The translations under genes were made by a program, and so were the position numbers. The notes under the pieces are model-generated. The model saw only the letters and a program-made list of their open reading frames with translations. It was not told the DNA's origin and searched no databases. From Longimicrobiales bacterium (GTDB taxonomy: Bacteria; Gemmatimonadota; Gemmatimonadetes; Longimicrobiales; RSA9), in assembly GCA_035764935.1 (NCBI GenBank), contig DASTYK010000034.1:1-64000 (forward strand): a stretch of 64,000 nt of DNA, written 5' to 3'. Shown piece by piece: positions 39,182-47,861 of the stretch. How positions within the stretch are numbered: the stretch's first letter is position 1; every line of letters starts with the position of its first letter.

Positions 39182-39673
39182 ATGGAATCCATGCAGAAGC
39201 TGTATCTCGAGGAACTGCGCGACGTGTACGACGCGGAAAAGCAGCTGGAGAAGGCGCTTCCGAAGATGGCGGAGAACGCGTCGCACAATCAGCTGCGCAC
39301 CGCCTTCCAGGAGCACCTGGCGACGACGCAGGAGCAGGTGCGTCGCCTGGAGACGATCTTCGACAATCTCGGCGAGTCGCCGCGGGGCAAGTCGTGCAAG
39401 GGCATGAAGGGGCTGCTCGAGGAAGGCGAGGAGATCATGAAGCAGCCCGGTGATCCGGATGTGAAGGATGCGGCGATGATCTCCGCCGCGCAGCGCGTGG
39501 AGCATTACGAGATTGCCGCGTACGGCTCGCTGCGCACCTATGCCGAGGAGCTCGGCCTGAAGGACCACGCCGACCTGCTGCAGCGGACGCTGGACGAGGA
39601 GGGCAACACCGACAAGCGTCTGACCAAGCTGGCCGAAAGCCGCGTCAACAAGGACGCGACGATCGGCCGCTGA
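39182..39673 (+). CDS. DUF892 ferritin-like protein (YciE/YciF family)
   Basis: A 163-residue helical protein. ATG 39182 is selected because AGCAGGAGG lies 8 bases upstream; a GTG at 39134 is in frame but poorer. The four-helix bundle has ferritin-like metal ligand positions: LEELRDVYDAEKQLEKALPK, the helix with EHLATTQEQVRRLE, AAQRVEHYEIAAYGSLRTYA and LLQRTLDEEGNTD. Relatives are induced by osmotic or oxidative stress; the exact role is unknown. Flanked by terminators on both sides, so it is monocistronic. Confidence 0.88.
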   Translation: MESMQKLYLEELRDVYDAEKQLEKALPKMAENASHNQLRTAFQEHLATTQEQVRRLETIFDNLGESPRGKSCKGMKGLLEEGEEIMKQPGDPDVKDAAMISAAQRVEHYEIAAYGSLRTYAEELGLKDHADLLQRTLDEEGNTDKRLTKLAESRVNKDATIGR

Positions 39674-39707
39674 GCCGGGGCCGCGTCGCGCGACGCAGGC
39701 CTCATCG

Positions 39708-39740
39708 ACGGCCGGAGCGGCGTACCCGCTCCGGCCGTTT
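39708..39740 (+). terminator. Terminator after the DUF892 gene
   Basis: Perfect 13-bp arms (ACGGCCGGAGCGG / CCGCTCCGGCCGT) with a 5-nt loop, then TTT. Confidence 0.75.
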
Positions 39741-39818
39741 CGCGCGCCAATTCCCTGCGAGCCCGTTCTGCGCGAGCTTACTGACAGGCACGAACCAGTC
39801 CGTGAAGAACTGAACATC

Positions 39819-40955
39819 ATGCGCAGCATCGTTGCATCTCTGGTTGCTTCCGCCCTGATCGCGCTGCCCGCGTGCGGCGGCGGCGATTCATCCCCGCGCG
39901 ACGCCGCGGCCGCTCCGCTCGTCGAAACCGACGACAGTGCCCGCGGCCGCGGCAGTGCCGCGGCCACACGTGATTCGGTCCTGGCCGACTCCGGTGCGGT
40001 CCCCGACTCCGTCGGCCGGTCGGCCGATGCACCGGCCGCCCGGACGTCGCGTGCAGTACACGAGGCGGACGCCGCACACGCTCATCGTACGCCCAACGAG
40101 CTCGGTCGCGTTCCGATCCTGGAGTACCACCTGATCGGGCCGGAGCCGTCACAGTGGACGGTCACACCGGCCGCGCTCCGCTCTCATCTCGAGCTGCTGT
40201 ACGAGCGAGGCTATCGTCCGGTGAATCTGCGCGACCTCGTGGATGGCGAGCTCGATCTGCCGCGTGGTCTATCGCCCGTCGTGCTCACCTTCGACGACGC
40301 CTCGCCGAGCCAGTTCCGCTACGTGGAGCGCGACGACGGCACGCTCGACATCGATCCGGAGTCTGCGGTCGGCATTCTGCTCGAGTTCGCCCGCACGCAC
40401 CCGGGCTGGGAGAACCGTGCGGTGTTCTGCATGCTGCCGGCGGCGGAAGCAGGCCGCTCGTTCTTCGGTGACAAGGGTATAGAAGGGCAGAAGTCGGAAT
40501 GGCGTTTCCGCAAGGTTCGCTTTCTGGCCGAGCAGGGCTTCGAGCTGTGCAATCACACGCTCTGGCATGCGAACCTGGCGAAGTACGAGGACGCGTTCGT
40601 GCAGGAGCAGATCGCGCGCGGCGAGCTGGCGATCGATTCGGCAGTGGCAGGTTACGACGTCCGCAGCTTTGCGCTGCCACTGGGTGAATGGCCGAAGCGA
40701 CGGGAGCTTGCGTCCCAGGGAAGCTGGACGGACCCGAAGACGGGTCGTACGCTGAGCTACTCGTACGACGCTGTTCTGCTGGTTGCGGGCGGGCCTGCAC
40801 GCAGCCCGCACGACGCGGAGTTCGACCCGCTGCGGCTGCCGCGCTTCATCGTGTATGCGGAAGAGCTTCCGAAGCTGCTCGACCGACTCGACCGTGAGGG
40901 CAGCCGCTACGTCTCGGACGGTGATCCCTCGAGGGTAGCCAGACCGGAGGACTGA
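39819..40955 (+). CDS. Polysaccharide deacetylase-family lipoprotein
   Basis: A 378-residue protein with a lipoprotein signal (LVASALIALPACGGGD) and an Ala/Ser/Asp-rich linker to about residue 90. The NodB-homology domain has VPILEYHLIG, motif 1 VVLTFDDASPSQF (Asp pair) and motif 2 NHTLWHANL (His ligands), so a metal-dependent carbohydrate esterase 4-like fold is likely. A later segment FALPLGEWPKR fits the arginine-bearing motif. It probably deacetylates envelope glycans. Its TGA shares a base with the next ATG, making a three-gene operon with the NDH-2-like and DUF456 genes. Confidence 0.83.
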   Translation: MRSIVASLVASALIALPACGGGDSSPRDAAAAPLVETDDSARGRGSAAATRDSVLADSGAVPDSVGRSADAPAARTSRAVHEADAAHAHRTPNELGRVPILEYHLIGPEPSQWTVTPAALRSHLELLYERGYRPVNLRDLVDGELDLPRGLSPVVLTFDDASPSQFRYVERDDGTLDIDPESAVGILLEFARTHPGWENRAVFCMLPAAEAGRSFFGDKGIEGQKSEWRFRKVRFLAEQGFELCNHTLWHANLAKYEDAFVQEQIARGELAIDSAVAGYDVRSFALPLGEWPKRRELASQGSWTDPKTGRTLSYSYDAVLLVAGGPARSPHDAEFDPLRLPRFIVYAEELPKLLDRLDREGSRYVSDGDPSRVARPED

Positions 40956-42235
40956 TGAACTCAGCACTGCCGCACGTCGTGATCATCGGCGGTGGCTTCG
41001 CGGGTCTCTACTGCGCACGCGGCCTCGCCCGTGCCCCGGTGCGGGTCACCGTCGTCGACGCGCGCAACTTTCATCTGTTCCAGCCGCTGCTCTACCAGGT
41101 CGCGACCGCGTCGCTGTCGCCCGCGGACATTGCCATGCCTCTGCGGTACGTGCTGCGTGGCAGCGACAATACGCAGGTCTGGCTCGGCACGGTGACTGGC
41201 ATCGATCCGGACGCACGCGCGGTCACGCTGCGCGAGGGCGGTGCGCTGCACTACGACTACCTGGTGCTCGCGACCGGTGCGACTCACGCCTACTTCGGTC
41301 ATGACGAGTGGGCCGGGCGTGCACCGGGCCTGAAGACGGTCGACGACGCGACGGAGATCCGGCGTCGCTTCCTGGTCGCATTCGAAGCGGCGGAACGCGA
41401 GGGGGATCCGGCCGCGCGCCAACGCCTGCTCACCTTTGCGATCGTCGGTGCCGGCCCGACGGGCGTGGAGCTGGCCGGCGCGATGGCGGAGATCGCCCGA
41501 CAGGTGATGCCGCGCGAGTTCCGCTCGATCGACACCAGGGACGCGCGCGTGCTGCTGCTGGAGGGTGGACCGCGTGTGCTGCCGACGTATGCGGAGCAAT
41601 CCTCGGAAAGTGCGCGGCGACAGCTCGAACGACTGGGCGTCGAGGTGCGCACCGGCGCACTCGTCACGGGCATCACCGAGGAGTCGGTGCTGATCGGTGG
41701 GGAAGAGATTCCTGCGGGCAACGTGTTCTGGGCCGCTGGCGTGGCGGCATCGCCGCTTGGTGCAGAGCTCGGCGCGCCACTCGACCGGGCCGGCCGCGTG
41801 ATCGTCGAGCCGGACTGCGGCGTGCCCGGCAGACCGGAGATCCTGGTGCTCGGCGACCTGGCGCACCTGGAGCAGGACGGCATGCCGGTGCCCGGCGTCG
41901 CGCCCGCCGCCATTCAGATGGGAAAGCACGCTGCGCGCGTGCTCCGCGCGGCAATCGAGGGTCGGCCGCGCCCTGTCTTCCGCTACCGTGACAAAGGCAG
42001 TCTTGCCACGATCGGCCGTGCACGTGCCGTTGCCGAGATCGCCGGCCTCCGGCTGAGCGGCTTCATCGCCTGGTTCGTCTGGGCCTTCGTGCACATCCTC
42101 TACCTGATCGGCTTCCGCAACCGTCTCGTCGTCATGATCGAGTGGGCCTGGTCGTATCTCTGGTTCAAGCGCGGCATCCGGCTGATTACGGGCAGCCCGG
42201 AGATCGAGCTTGCACGCGCGCGGGAGAGCGCATGA
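40955..42235 (+). CDS. Type II NADH dehydrogenase-like FAD oxidoreductase
   Basis: A 426-residue flavoprotein that by family transfers electrons from NAD(P)H to quinone without pumping protons. FAD-binding GGGFAGLYCARGLA is near residues 10-23; the NAD-binding motif is VGAGPTGVELAGAMAE (about 167-182); the quinone-site motif VAPAAIQMGKHAA (Ala-x-x-Gln type) is near residue 316, and FAD-contact VLGDLAHLEQDG is before it. The C-terminus has amphipathic and hydrophobic helices (FIAWFVWAFVHILYLIGF) for membrane attachment. Translation is coupled on both sides by overlapping start and stop codons. Confidence 0.92.
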   Translation: MNSALPHVVIIGGGFAGLYCARGLARAPVRVTVVDARNFHLFQPLLYQVATASLSPADIAMPLRYVLRGSDNTQVWLGTVTGIDPDARAVTLREGGALHYDYLVLATGATHAYFGHDEWAGRAPGLKTVDDATEIRRRFLVAFEAAEREGDPAARQRLLTFAIVGAGPTGVELAGAMAEIARQVMPREFRSIDTRDARVLLLEGGPRVLPTYAEQSSESARRQLERLGVEVRTGALVTGITEESVLIGGEEIPAGNVFWAAGVAASPLGAELGAPLDRAGRVIVEPDCGVPGRPEILVLGDLAHLEQDGMPVPGVAPAAIQMGKHAARVLRAAIEGRPRPVFRYRDKGSLATIGRARAVAEIAGLRLSGFIAWFVWAFVHILYLIGFRNRLVVMIEWAWSYLWFKRGIRLITGSPEIELARARESA

Positions 42236-42720
42236 ATCCGTGGGGGTTCGCAGGCGTGGCGGTGATGATCGGCTCGCTGTTCCTGACGCCGCTCGGCCTG
42301 CCCGGCAACTGGATCATGATCGCCGTACTGGCTGTCGGCGCGTTCTTCGGCGAGGTGGGCGTGCTCGTGCTGCTCGCGACGCTCGTCATCGCGCTCGTCG
42401 GTGAGCTCATCGAGTTCTGGATCGTGAAGCGCTACAACCTGCGCTACGGCGGATCCAGCAAGGCGTTCTGGGGCGCGCTGGCCGGCGGGCTGATCGGCAC
42501 GTTCGTCGGGATCCCCGTGCCGGTCATCGGCTCCATCATCGCGGGCATCATCGGCTCGTTCGTCGGCGCCGTGCTCGTGACCATGGCCGAGGCCCGCACG
42601 CTCGGGGACGCGACGCGGGTCGGCTGGGGTGTCATGCTCGGACGCGTGTGGTCCGCGGTCGCGAAGACGGCGGCGGGCGTCACCATCCTCGCGCTCGGCG
42701 GCTGGGCACTGCTGTTCTGA
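42232..42720 (+). CDS. DUF456 membrane protein
   Basis: A 162-residue protein with about five membrane helices and the DUF456 pattern: TPLGLPGNWIMIAVLAVGAF, then GELIEFWIVKRYNLRYGGSS, and Gly-rich helices GGLIGTFVGIPVPVIGSI and GIIGSFVGAVLVTMAEAR. Function unknown. ATG 42232 overlaps the dehydrogenase stop (ATGA), so it is the third gene of that operon. A terminator-like hairpin follows. Confidence 0.85.
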   Translation: MNPWGFAGVAVMIGSLFLTPLGLPGNWIMIAVLAVGAFFGEVGVLVLLATLVIALVGELIEFWIVKRYNLRYGGSSKAFWGALAGGLIGTFVGIPVPVIGSIIAGIIGSFVGAVLVTMAEARTLGDATRVGWGVMLGRVWSAVAKTAAGVTILALGGWALLF

Positions 42721-42732
42721 GCAGGCGACGGT

Positions 42733-42755
42733 GCGGCGGTCGGATCGACCGCCGC
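42733..42755. terminator. Hairpin between convergent DUF456 and NTF2-like genes
   Basis: GCGGCGGTC / GACCGCCGC (9 bp, 5-nt loop), 12 bp after one stop and 4 bp before the other. Probably bidirectional. Confidence 0.6.
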
Positions 42756-42759
42756 GTCG

Positions 42760-43257
42760 TCACGATCCGGTCGGCGCCTGCCATTCCTGGTGTGTGCACC
42801 CCTCCCGTCGGCGCGAGTCTGCCAGGTGCACGATTTTCCACTCGCCATCCAGCTTCAGCATCTGGAACCCGTCGTACCCGCAGTGACTGAACCGGTCGCC
42901 GACGTGGAACGTGTAGTACGTCCACACGTGCGCCAGCGGCCCGTCGATGCGGATCTCGACATCATAGAGCGTCTCATTGAGCGCGGGGCCGCCCGCAGCA
43001 CCGCCGATCACCTGGAAGAATTCGGACGGCGTGGTGTAGCTCAGGTTCCCCTCGCGGTCGACGCCTGCGAAGCGTGCGTCCGGCGCGAACAGGGGGCGCA
43101 TTCCGGCGGTATCGTGTACCGCCATCGCTTCGAACAGTCTGTCGACCACGGCGCGCACCGCCTGCTCATCGGTCGTGCTCTGTGCACTCACCGGTGTTGT
43201 CATGCCCAGCGCCATCGCAAACGCGCCGAGGATCCATCGCCGTCTGGCTGCTGTCAT
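42760..43257 (-). CDS. Secreted NTF2-like (SnoaL/DUF4440) protein
   Basis: A 165-residue protein with signal peptide (ILGAFAMALGMTTPVSA, then QSTTDE) and a single NTF2-like cone domain: AVRAVVDRLFEAMAVHDTAGM on the first helices, FAPDARFAG, and the sheet with LAHVWTYYTFHVGD and GYDGFQMLKLDGEWKIVHL. The fold is used by enzymes such as ketosteroid isomerase and by binding proteins; the pocket residues do not reveal which. Single gene, divergent from the GGDEF-EAL gene. Confidence 0.75.
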   Translation of the reverse strand: MTAARRRWILGAFAMALGMTTPVSAQSTTDEQAVRAVVDRLFEAMAVHDTAGMRPLFAPDARFAGVDREGNLSYTTPSEFFQVIGGAAGGPALNETLYDVEIRIDGPLAHVWTYYTFHVGDRFSHCGYDGFQMLKLDGEWKIVHLADSRRREGCTHQEWQAPTGS

Positions 43258-43477
43258 CGATCCGTGCTCCCTCGCATGTGGTGGACGTCGATCGCCTCTT
43301 GCGGCCCGCGAATGTGTAAATCGCGGTCCGGCTGTGCGCTACCCGTGAGGGGCCAGCGGCGCCACGCACGTGACCGTTGCCGCGACGCGCAGCGGCGCCG
43401 TAGTTTTCGAGCTCTCTCCGGGCTGCCGCCTTCCTGCTCCACGAGGCCGGCCGCCCCGATCCTGATTTCTGACGAAT

Positions 43478-45733
43478 GTGAATCCTTCGGCGTCGAACCT
43501 GCCGGGACCGGCCAGCCTGCCGAGGCTGTCCAGTTACGAGATCCGCACGTATCGCCTGCTGATGACGGTGACTTCCGTTCTCGTGCTGGCGCTGCAGCCG
43601 GTGTACGTGGCGACGGATCCGCTGGCGCGCGATCCCTGGCTGCTGCGTGCGCTCGCGGCCGTGGTCTGCCTGGTCGCGCTCGCCGCGAGCTTCCGGCTGC
43701 GAACGCCCGCACTGCGGCGGGTAGTGCTCGCCGCCTACAGTGCGGTCACCGCGTGGCTCCTCGTGCTGGTGGCGATCAACGCGTTCGCGTGGCAGTACGC
43801 GCTCACGCTGCTGGTCTTCGTTGCCGGCTTCACCGCAGGCGTGGCCGAGCGGCGGCTGCTCGCCTGGTACGGCATCGGCAGCGCCGCCGGGCTCGCGCTG
43901 GTCATCCTGCTGGTCGGGGAGCCGCGCATCGACCTGGCACCCTTTATCGCCGCGGTCGCCACACTCGCCCTGCTTTCGTTTACCGGCTTTGGCACGCGCA
44001 TGCTGGTCGAGGAACGCCTGGTCGCCAGCAGGGAGCGCTTTGCCCTGGCCGCATGGGGCGCCAACGACGGGCTGTGGGACTGGAACGTGGTGCGCGGCGT
44101 CGTCTTCTACTCGACGCGCTGGAAGGCCTCGCTGGGCTACGCGCCGCAGGAGATCGGTCATTCACTGGATGACTGGCTCGGGCGCGTGCACCCCGACGAC
44201 CGCGGCGCCGTCGACGCGACGCTTGCCGCGCTGCACGAGGGCGGCTCGCATTTCGAGGTGGAGTATCGCATGCGCCACGCTGATGGTACGTGGCGCCACA
44301 TGGTCGGACGCGGGGCGGTAGCGCGCGACCGGCGCGGCAGGGTCGTGCGTGTGACCGGCTCGCAGGCGGACGTGACGTCGCGCAAGCGCGCGGAACAGCA
44401 GCTGCTGCACGATGCGATGCATGACACCCTCACAGGCCTGCCGAACCGTGCCCTGTTCCTGGATCGTCTCGAGCGTTTCCTGCATCACGCGCAGCGGCGT
44501 CCCTCCTTCCGTTTCGCGGTCCTGTTCATCGATCTCGACCGCTTCAAGGTCGTGAACGACAGTCTCGGCCACCCTGCCGGTGACAGCCTGCTGATCGACG
44601 TCGCCCGGCGTCTCGAGCTGCTGCTGCGCCCCGAAGACACCCTGGCGCGCCTCGGAGGCGACGAGTTCGCTGTGCTGGTCGACGACGTGCGCGATGGCGA
44701 AGCCGCCGTGCGGATCGCGGACCGGATCCAGCACGCGCTGGCCGAGCCGTTCCGCACGCGCGGCCAGCGCCTCTACGTGTCGGCCAGCATCGGCATCGCG
44801 CTCGGCGGCGCAGGCAACACCACTGACGCGCTGCTGCGCGATGCGGACACTGCGATGTACCGCGCCAAGCGGCAGCGCGCGCGCTACGCCATGTTCGATG
44901 AGGCGATGCACGCGGAAGCGGTGCTGCAGCTCGAGCTCGAGAGCGACATCCGCCACGCGATCGAGCGGCGCGAGTTCGTCACGCATTACCAGCCGCTGGT
45001 CCGGCTGGACACCGGCGAGCTCATCGGGTTCGAAGCGCTCGTGCGGTGGATGCATCCGGAGCGCGGGCTCCTGATGCCCGACGTGTTCGTGCCGCTCGCC
45101 GAGGAGACCGGCCTCATCTCCGACATCGGCCGCTGGGTGCTCGACGAATCGTGTACGCTGCTGCAGCGCTGGCAGGAGATGCTGCCGGAGGGCCAGCCGT
45201 TCGTGCTGAGCGTCAACGTCTCGGGCAAGCAGTTCCTGGATGAGCGTTTCGCGGACGAGGTGATCAGCGTCCTGCGCGAGCGGCAGGTCCCCCACAGCGC
45301 ACTCAAGCTGGAGCTGACCGAGACGGCGATGATGGAGGACTCGGCCGCCGCCGCACGCGTGCTCGATCGGCTGCGCGCACACGGCGTATCCGTCTGGATC
45401 GATGACTTCGGGACCGGCTACTCGTCGCTTGCCTACCTGCAGCGGCTGCCGGTCGGCTCACTGAAGATTTCACGCCATTTCATGACGGGCCTGGCGAGCG
45501 GCGGCAGCGAGGCTGCACTCGTGCGTGCCATTGTCTCGCTTGCCGCGACGCTCGGCCTCGACACCATCGCGGAAGGCGTGGAGACCGAGGCGCAGCGGCG
45601 GATCCTGTGCGAGCTCGGCTGCCGCATCGGGCAGGGCTGGCTGTTTGCACCCGCCCTCGACGCCGAGGCGGCGACACGCATGCTGCAGCAGCCGCTGGCC
45701 GCGATCACTCCTCCGTCCAGCGACTGGCAGTAA
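43478..45733 (+). CDS. Membrane PAS-GGDEF-EAL protein (cyclic di-GMP turnover)
   Basis: A 751-residue protein with about six N-terminal helices (residues 25-190), a PAS_3 domain (about 195-300; DGLWDWNVVRGVVFYSTRWK), GGDEF (about 305-465) and EAL (about 480-740). The cyclase site is intact (GGDEF at 393-397) with an RxxD inhibitory site exactly five residues before it (R384-D387). The phosphodiesterase site is also largely intact: EAL 519-521, SVNVSG, ELTETAM, IDDFGTGYSS and AEGVET; LKISRHF has Ser where LKID is usual. Both activities are possible. GTG start at 43478. Its 3' end overlaps the next, convergent gene by 29 bp. Confidence 0.92.
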   Translation: MNPSASNLPGPASLPRLSSYEIRTYRLLMTVTSVLVLALQPVYVATDPLARDPWLLRALAAVVCLVALAASFRLRTPALRRVVLAAYSAVTAWLLVLVAINAFAWQYALTLLVFVAGFTAGVAERRLLAWYGIGSAAGLALVILLVGEPRIDLAPFIAAVATLALLSFTGFGTRMLVEERLVASRERFALAAWGANDGLWDWNVVRGVVFYSTRWKASLGYAPQEIGHSLDDWLGRVHPDDRGAVDATLAALHEGGSHFEVEYRMRHADGTWRHMVGRGAVARDRRGRVVRVTGSQADVTSRKRAEQQLLHDAMHDTLTGLPNRALFLDRLERFLHHAQRRPSFRFAVLFIDLDRFKVVNDSLGHPAGDSLLIDVARRLELLLRPEDTLARLGGDEFAVLVDDVRDGEAAVRIADRIQHALAEPFRTRGQRLYVSASIGIALGGAGNTTDALLRDADTAMYRAKRQRARYAMFDEAMHAEAVLQLELESDIRHAIERREFVTHYQPLVRLDTGELIGFEALVRWMHPERGLLMPDVFVPLAEETGLISDIGRWVLDESCTLLQRWQEMLPEGQPFVLSVNVSGKQFLDERFADEVISVLRERQVPHSALKLELTETAMMEDSAAAARVLDRLRAHGVSVWIDDFGTGYSSLAYLQRLPVGSLKISRHFMTGLASGGSEAALVRAIVSLAATLGLDTIAEGVETEAQRRILCELGCRIGQGWLFAPALDAEAATRMLQQPLAAITPPSSDWQ

Positions 45734-46343
45734 CGACAGGGCGCGCCCGCCCGTCCGGACCGGCCTCCAAGACATCTCGGCTGTCTGTACCATCCACCGG
45801 CGCCGCGCGCCGCCACGCGGCGTACAGCGCACCTGCCACTGCACAGGCGTAGACGAGGAGCCCCACCCCCCGTACCGCACGCGCGATCGTGCGATCGCGC
45901 TCGAGCAGTCCGACCTGCACCAGCAGAAACGTCCAGTCGTGGCCGGCCGGGTCACCGCCGAGCAGCGGAAGCTGCCGCGTCCGCGCGTCGCCGATGTACA
46001 CGGCCGCGTCCGTGAGAGCGAACGCCAGCCAGAGCCCAACGATCGCCGTCGCATAGCGGTCATTGCGCCGCCAGAAGTAGGCGATGAATACGACCGGAAA
46101 CAGCACCTGGAAGAGGGTGCCACCCAGCACCATGACGTATTCGCCGAACGGCATGAAGAGGACGTGGCCCGCCTCGTGGGTGGCGAGGATGACGTCGCGC
46201 AGGAAGACGTAGTGGAAGGGGTCCAGCACCGGTCGGCCCACGTACCAGGCCGCGAACAGCGCGAATGCGATCATCGCGTTGCGCTGCACGAGCAGCTCCG
46301 CGCGCCCGTGGCGGCCGATGTCGGCGGCGTCGCCTGGTGTCAT
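45705..46343 (-). CDS. Polytopic membrane protein with HEAGH zinc-protease motif
   Basis: A 212-residue protein with about four or five helices. Between two helices it carries VILATHEAGHVLFMPFGEY, with the HExxH signature of membrane zinc metallopeptidases (M50-like). I do not see the second M50 motif (NxxPxxxxDG), so peptidase activity is uncertain; LWLAFALTDAAVYIGDAR might supply a third acidic ligand. ATG 46343 begins the recognisable protein. Its last 29 bp overlap the end of the GGDEF-EAL gene tail to tail. The phosphoesterase gene lies 31 bp upstream on the same strand, so they may be cotranscribed. Confidence 0.65.
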   Translation of the reverse strand: MTPGDAADIGRHGRAELLVQRNAMIAFALFAAWYVGRPVLDPFHYVFLRDVILATHEAGHVLFMPFGEYVMVLGGTLFQVLFPVVFIAYFWRRNDRYATAIVGLWLAFALTDAAVYIGDARTRQLPLLGGDPAGHDWTFLLVQVGLLERDRTIARAVRGVGLLVYACAVAGALYAAWRRAAPVDGTDSRDVLEAGPDGRARPVVTASRWTEE

Positions 46344-46374
46344 GCTGGAAAGAACCGGTCGATGCCGTCCGGCG

Positions 46375-47676
46375 TCAAGGCTGGAGCCGCTGCTCCAGCC
46401 ACGTCGCGGATTTCCGACCCGGGGTATACGGCCCGTCGTGTGCACGTGCGCGCACCGCACTCCAGCCGTGCTCACGGGCGAGCTCGCGCACCTCGTCCAG
46501 TTGCCCGGTGACCTCGACCAGCTCCACGTCCGGCACACGCCGCCGGCCGAACAGCGCATCGAGCGCTGCGCGGCGCTCCTGCCACGGCGCGTCCAGCAGT
46601 GCGTCGCCTCCGCTGAGCAGCAGGTCCCAGGCGTGGTACGTGGCGCCCTCCGCATCCGAGCTCACCGCGCCATCCAGCACGAATGACGTGCGCGCCCGTT
46701 TCGCCAGTGCCTGCAGTGCTTCCGTGATCTGCGGCCAGCCGCCCCGCGGATGCCCGGCGCTGTCGACCAGCGTCGCTGCATCCGGCGTCACGTACGCGAG
46801 TACACGCGTTCCGTCGGGTGCCGGCTCGAACGACCACCCGTCGCGTGCCGACAGCCGCTTGCGCTGTGTGGGCTGCATCGGCTCGATCGCGAGCGCGGCC
46901 AGGTCCGTCGATGGAGCGGGCGGGCCGCTGCCCCGGCTCCTGCGCGTCGCGCTGCCCGATCCGCGGTCCGAGTGCCACACCGCCGAGTCGCCGCGCGCGA
47001 TCTCGTCCATGGTCCTGCCGCTGTCCACGGAGGTGTCGATGTCCGCAGCAATGTCGTAACCGCGGCGTGCCACGGCATCGCGATGCTTGATCAGCAGCCA
47101 CTTCGGTTTCGGGCCGCTGTCCGTACGGACGAGTGCATAGGAGCCGCGCAGTCGCTCCCCCTCGAACGTGATGCTCAGCTTGCCCTGCTTCATCTCACGG
47201 CGGAGCGCGGCCTCGTGGTCCGTGTTGCCGGCCTCATCGGGGAAGTACGTGCCGCGGTCCCAGAGCATCACAGTCCCGCCACCGTACTCATCCTCCGGGA
47301 TGATGCCTTCGAAGGTGTTGTAGGCGATCGGATGATCCTCGACCTGCATGGCGAGTCGCTTCGCCGCCGGGTCCAGGCTCGGCCCCTTCGGCACGGCCCA
47401 GCTCTTCATCACACCATCCAGCTCGAGACGCAGGTCGAAATGCAGGCTCGTCGCTGCGTGCTTCTGGATGACGAACCTGAGGTGGCCACGGGCGCCCGGT
47501 GCGCGCTCCACGGGCGTATCCGGCGCCGTGTCGCTCGGTTCCGGTGTCACGTCGAAGTCGCGCTTGCGGCGGTACTCGGTGAGCTGTCTGCTCGCCTTGC
47601 CGTCCGGCTTTTCCGTCCGCTTCCGGGTCGGCCGCTTGCCGCTCGTCCGCCTGGTGGTCTTTCTGCCTGTTGTCAT
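46375..47676 (-). CDS. LigD-type 3'-phosphoesterase fused to a degenerate ATP-dependent ligase domain
   Basis: A 433-residue protein; ATG 47676 follows GGAGGCGAT. After a Lys/Arg-rich tail (1-40) the 3'-phosphoesterase domain (about 62-200) keeps all residues known from Pseudomonas LigD at identical spacing: H73, H79, D81, R83, H115, Y119. The rest (about 275-433) aligns with the ligase adenylation domain, but the catalytic Lys of motif I is Ala (FEPAPDG, A286), motif III DGE is DGA (A337), motif IV EGVxAKR is WSAVRAR and motif V lysines are gone. So end-healing is likely retained and ligation lost. No polymerase domain and no Ku gene nearby. Confidence 0.85.
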   Translation of the reverse strand: MTTGRKTTRRTSGKRPTRKRTEKPDGKASRQLTEYRRKRDFDVTPEPSDTAPDTPVERAPGARGHLRFVIQKHAATSLHFDLRLELDGVMKSWAVPKGPSLDPAAKRLAMQVEDHPIAYNTFEGIIPEDEYGGGTVMLWDRGTYFPDEAGNTDHEAALRREMKQGKLSITFEGERLRGSYALVRTDSGPKPKWLLIKHRDAVARRGYDIAADIDTSVDSGRTMDEIARGDSAVWHSDRGSGSATRRSRGSGPPAPSTDLAALAIEPMQPTQRKRLSARDGWSFEPAPDGTRVLAYVTPDAATLVDSAGHPRGGWPQITEALQALAKRARTSFVLDGAVSSDAEGATYHAWDLLLSGGDALLDAPWQERRAALDALFGRRRVPDVELVEVTGQLDEVRELAREHGWSAVRARAHDGPYTPGRKSATWLEQRLQP

Positions 47677-47861
47677 ATCGCCTCCGCAGGGCGAGTACGG
47701 TCGCAAGAAGCGGGCACGCCAGTGTGCGCGAGCGCGCCGTCGCACCGGCGATGATCCACGACTCACAGGCTCGTGCGCGGTGTGCGCGGCGGACCTGATC
47801 TTGCCGGGCAGCGCGCGGCGGGCAAACATCAGCGGACCCATCACTCGACGGAGGCACGCTC

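Noticed and set aside
44158-45382. Antisense frames opposite the GGDEF-EAL gene
   Set aside because: The plus strand carries intact GGDEF and EAL motifs; the antisense frames are compositional.
46375-47676. Frameshifted full-length LigD pseudogene
   Set aside because: The frame is continuous from phosphoesterase to the end, and residues lost in the ligase half are substitutions rather than stops or shifts, so I treat it as a gene with a degenerate domain.
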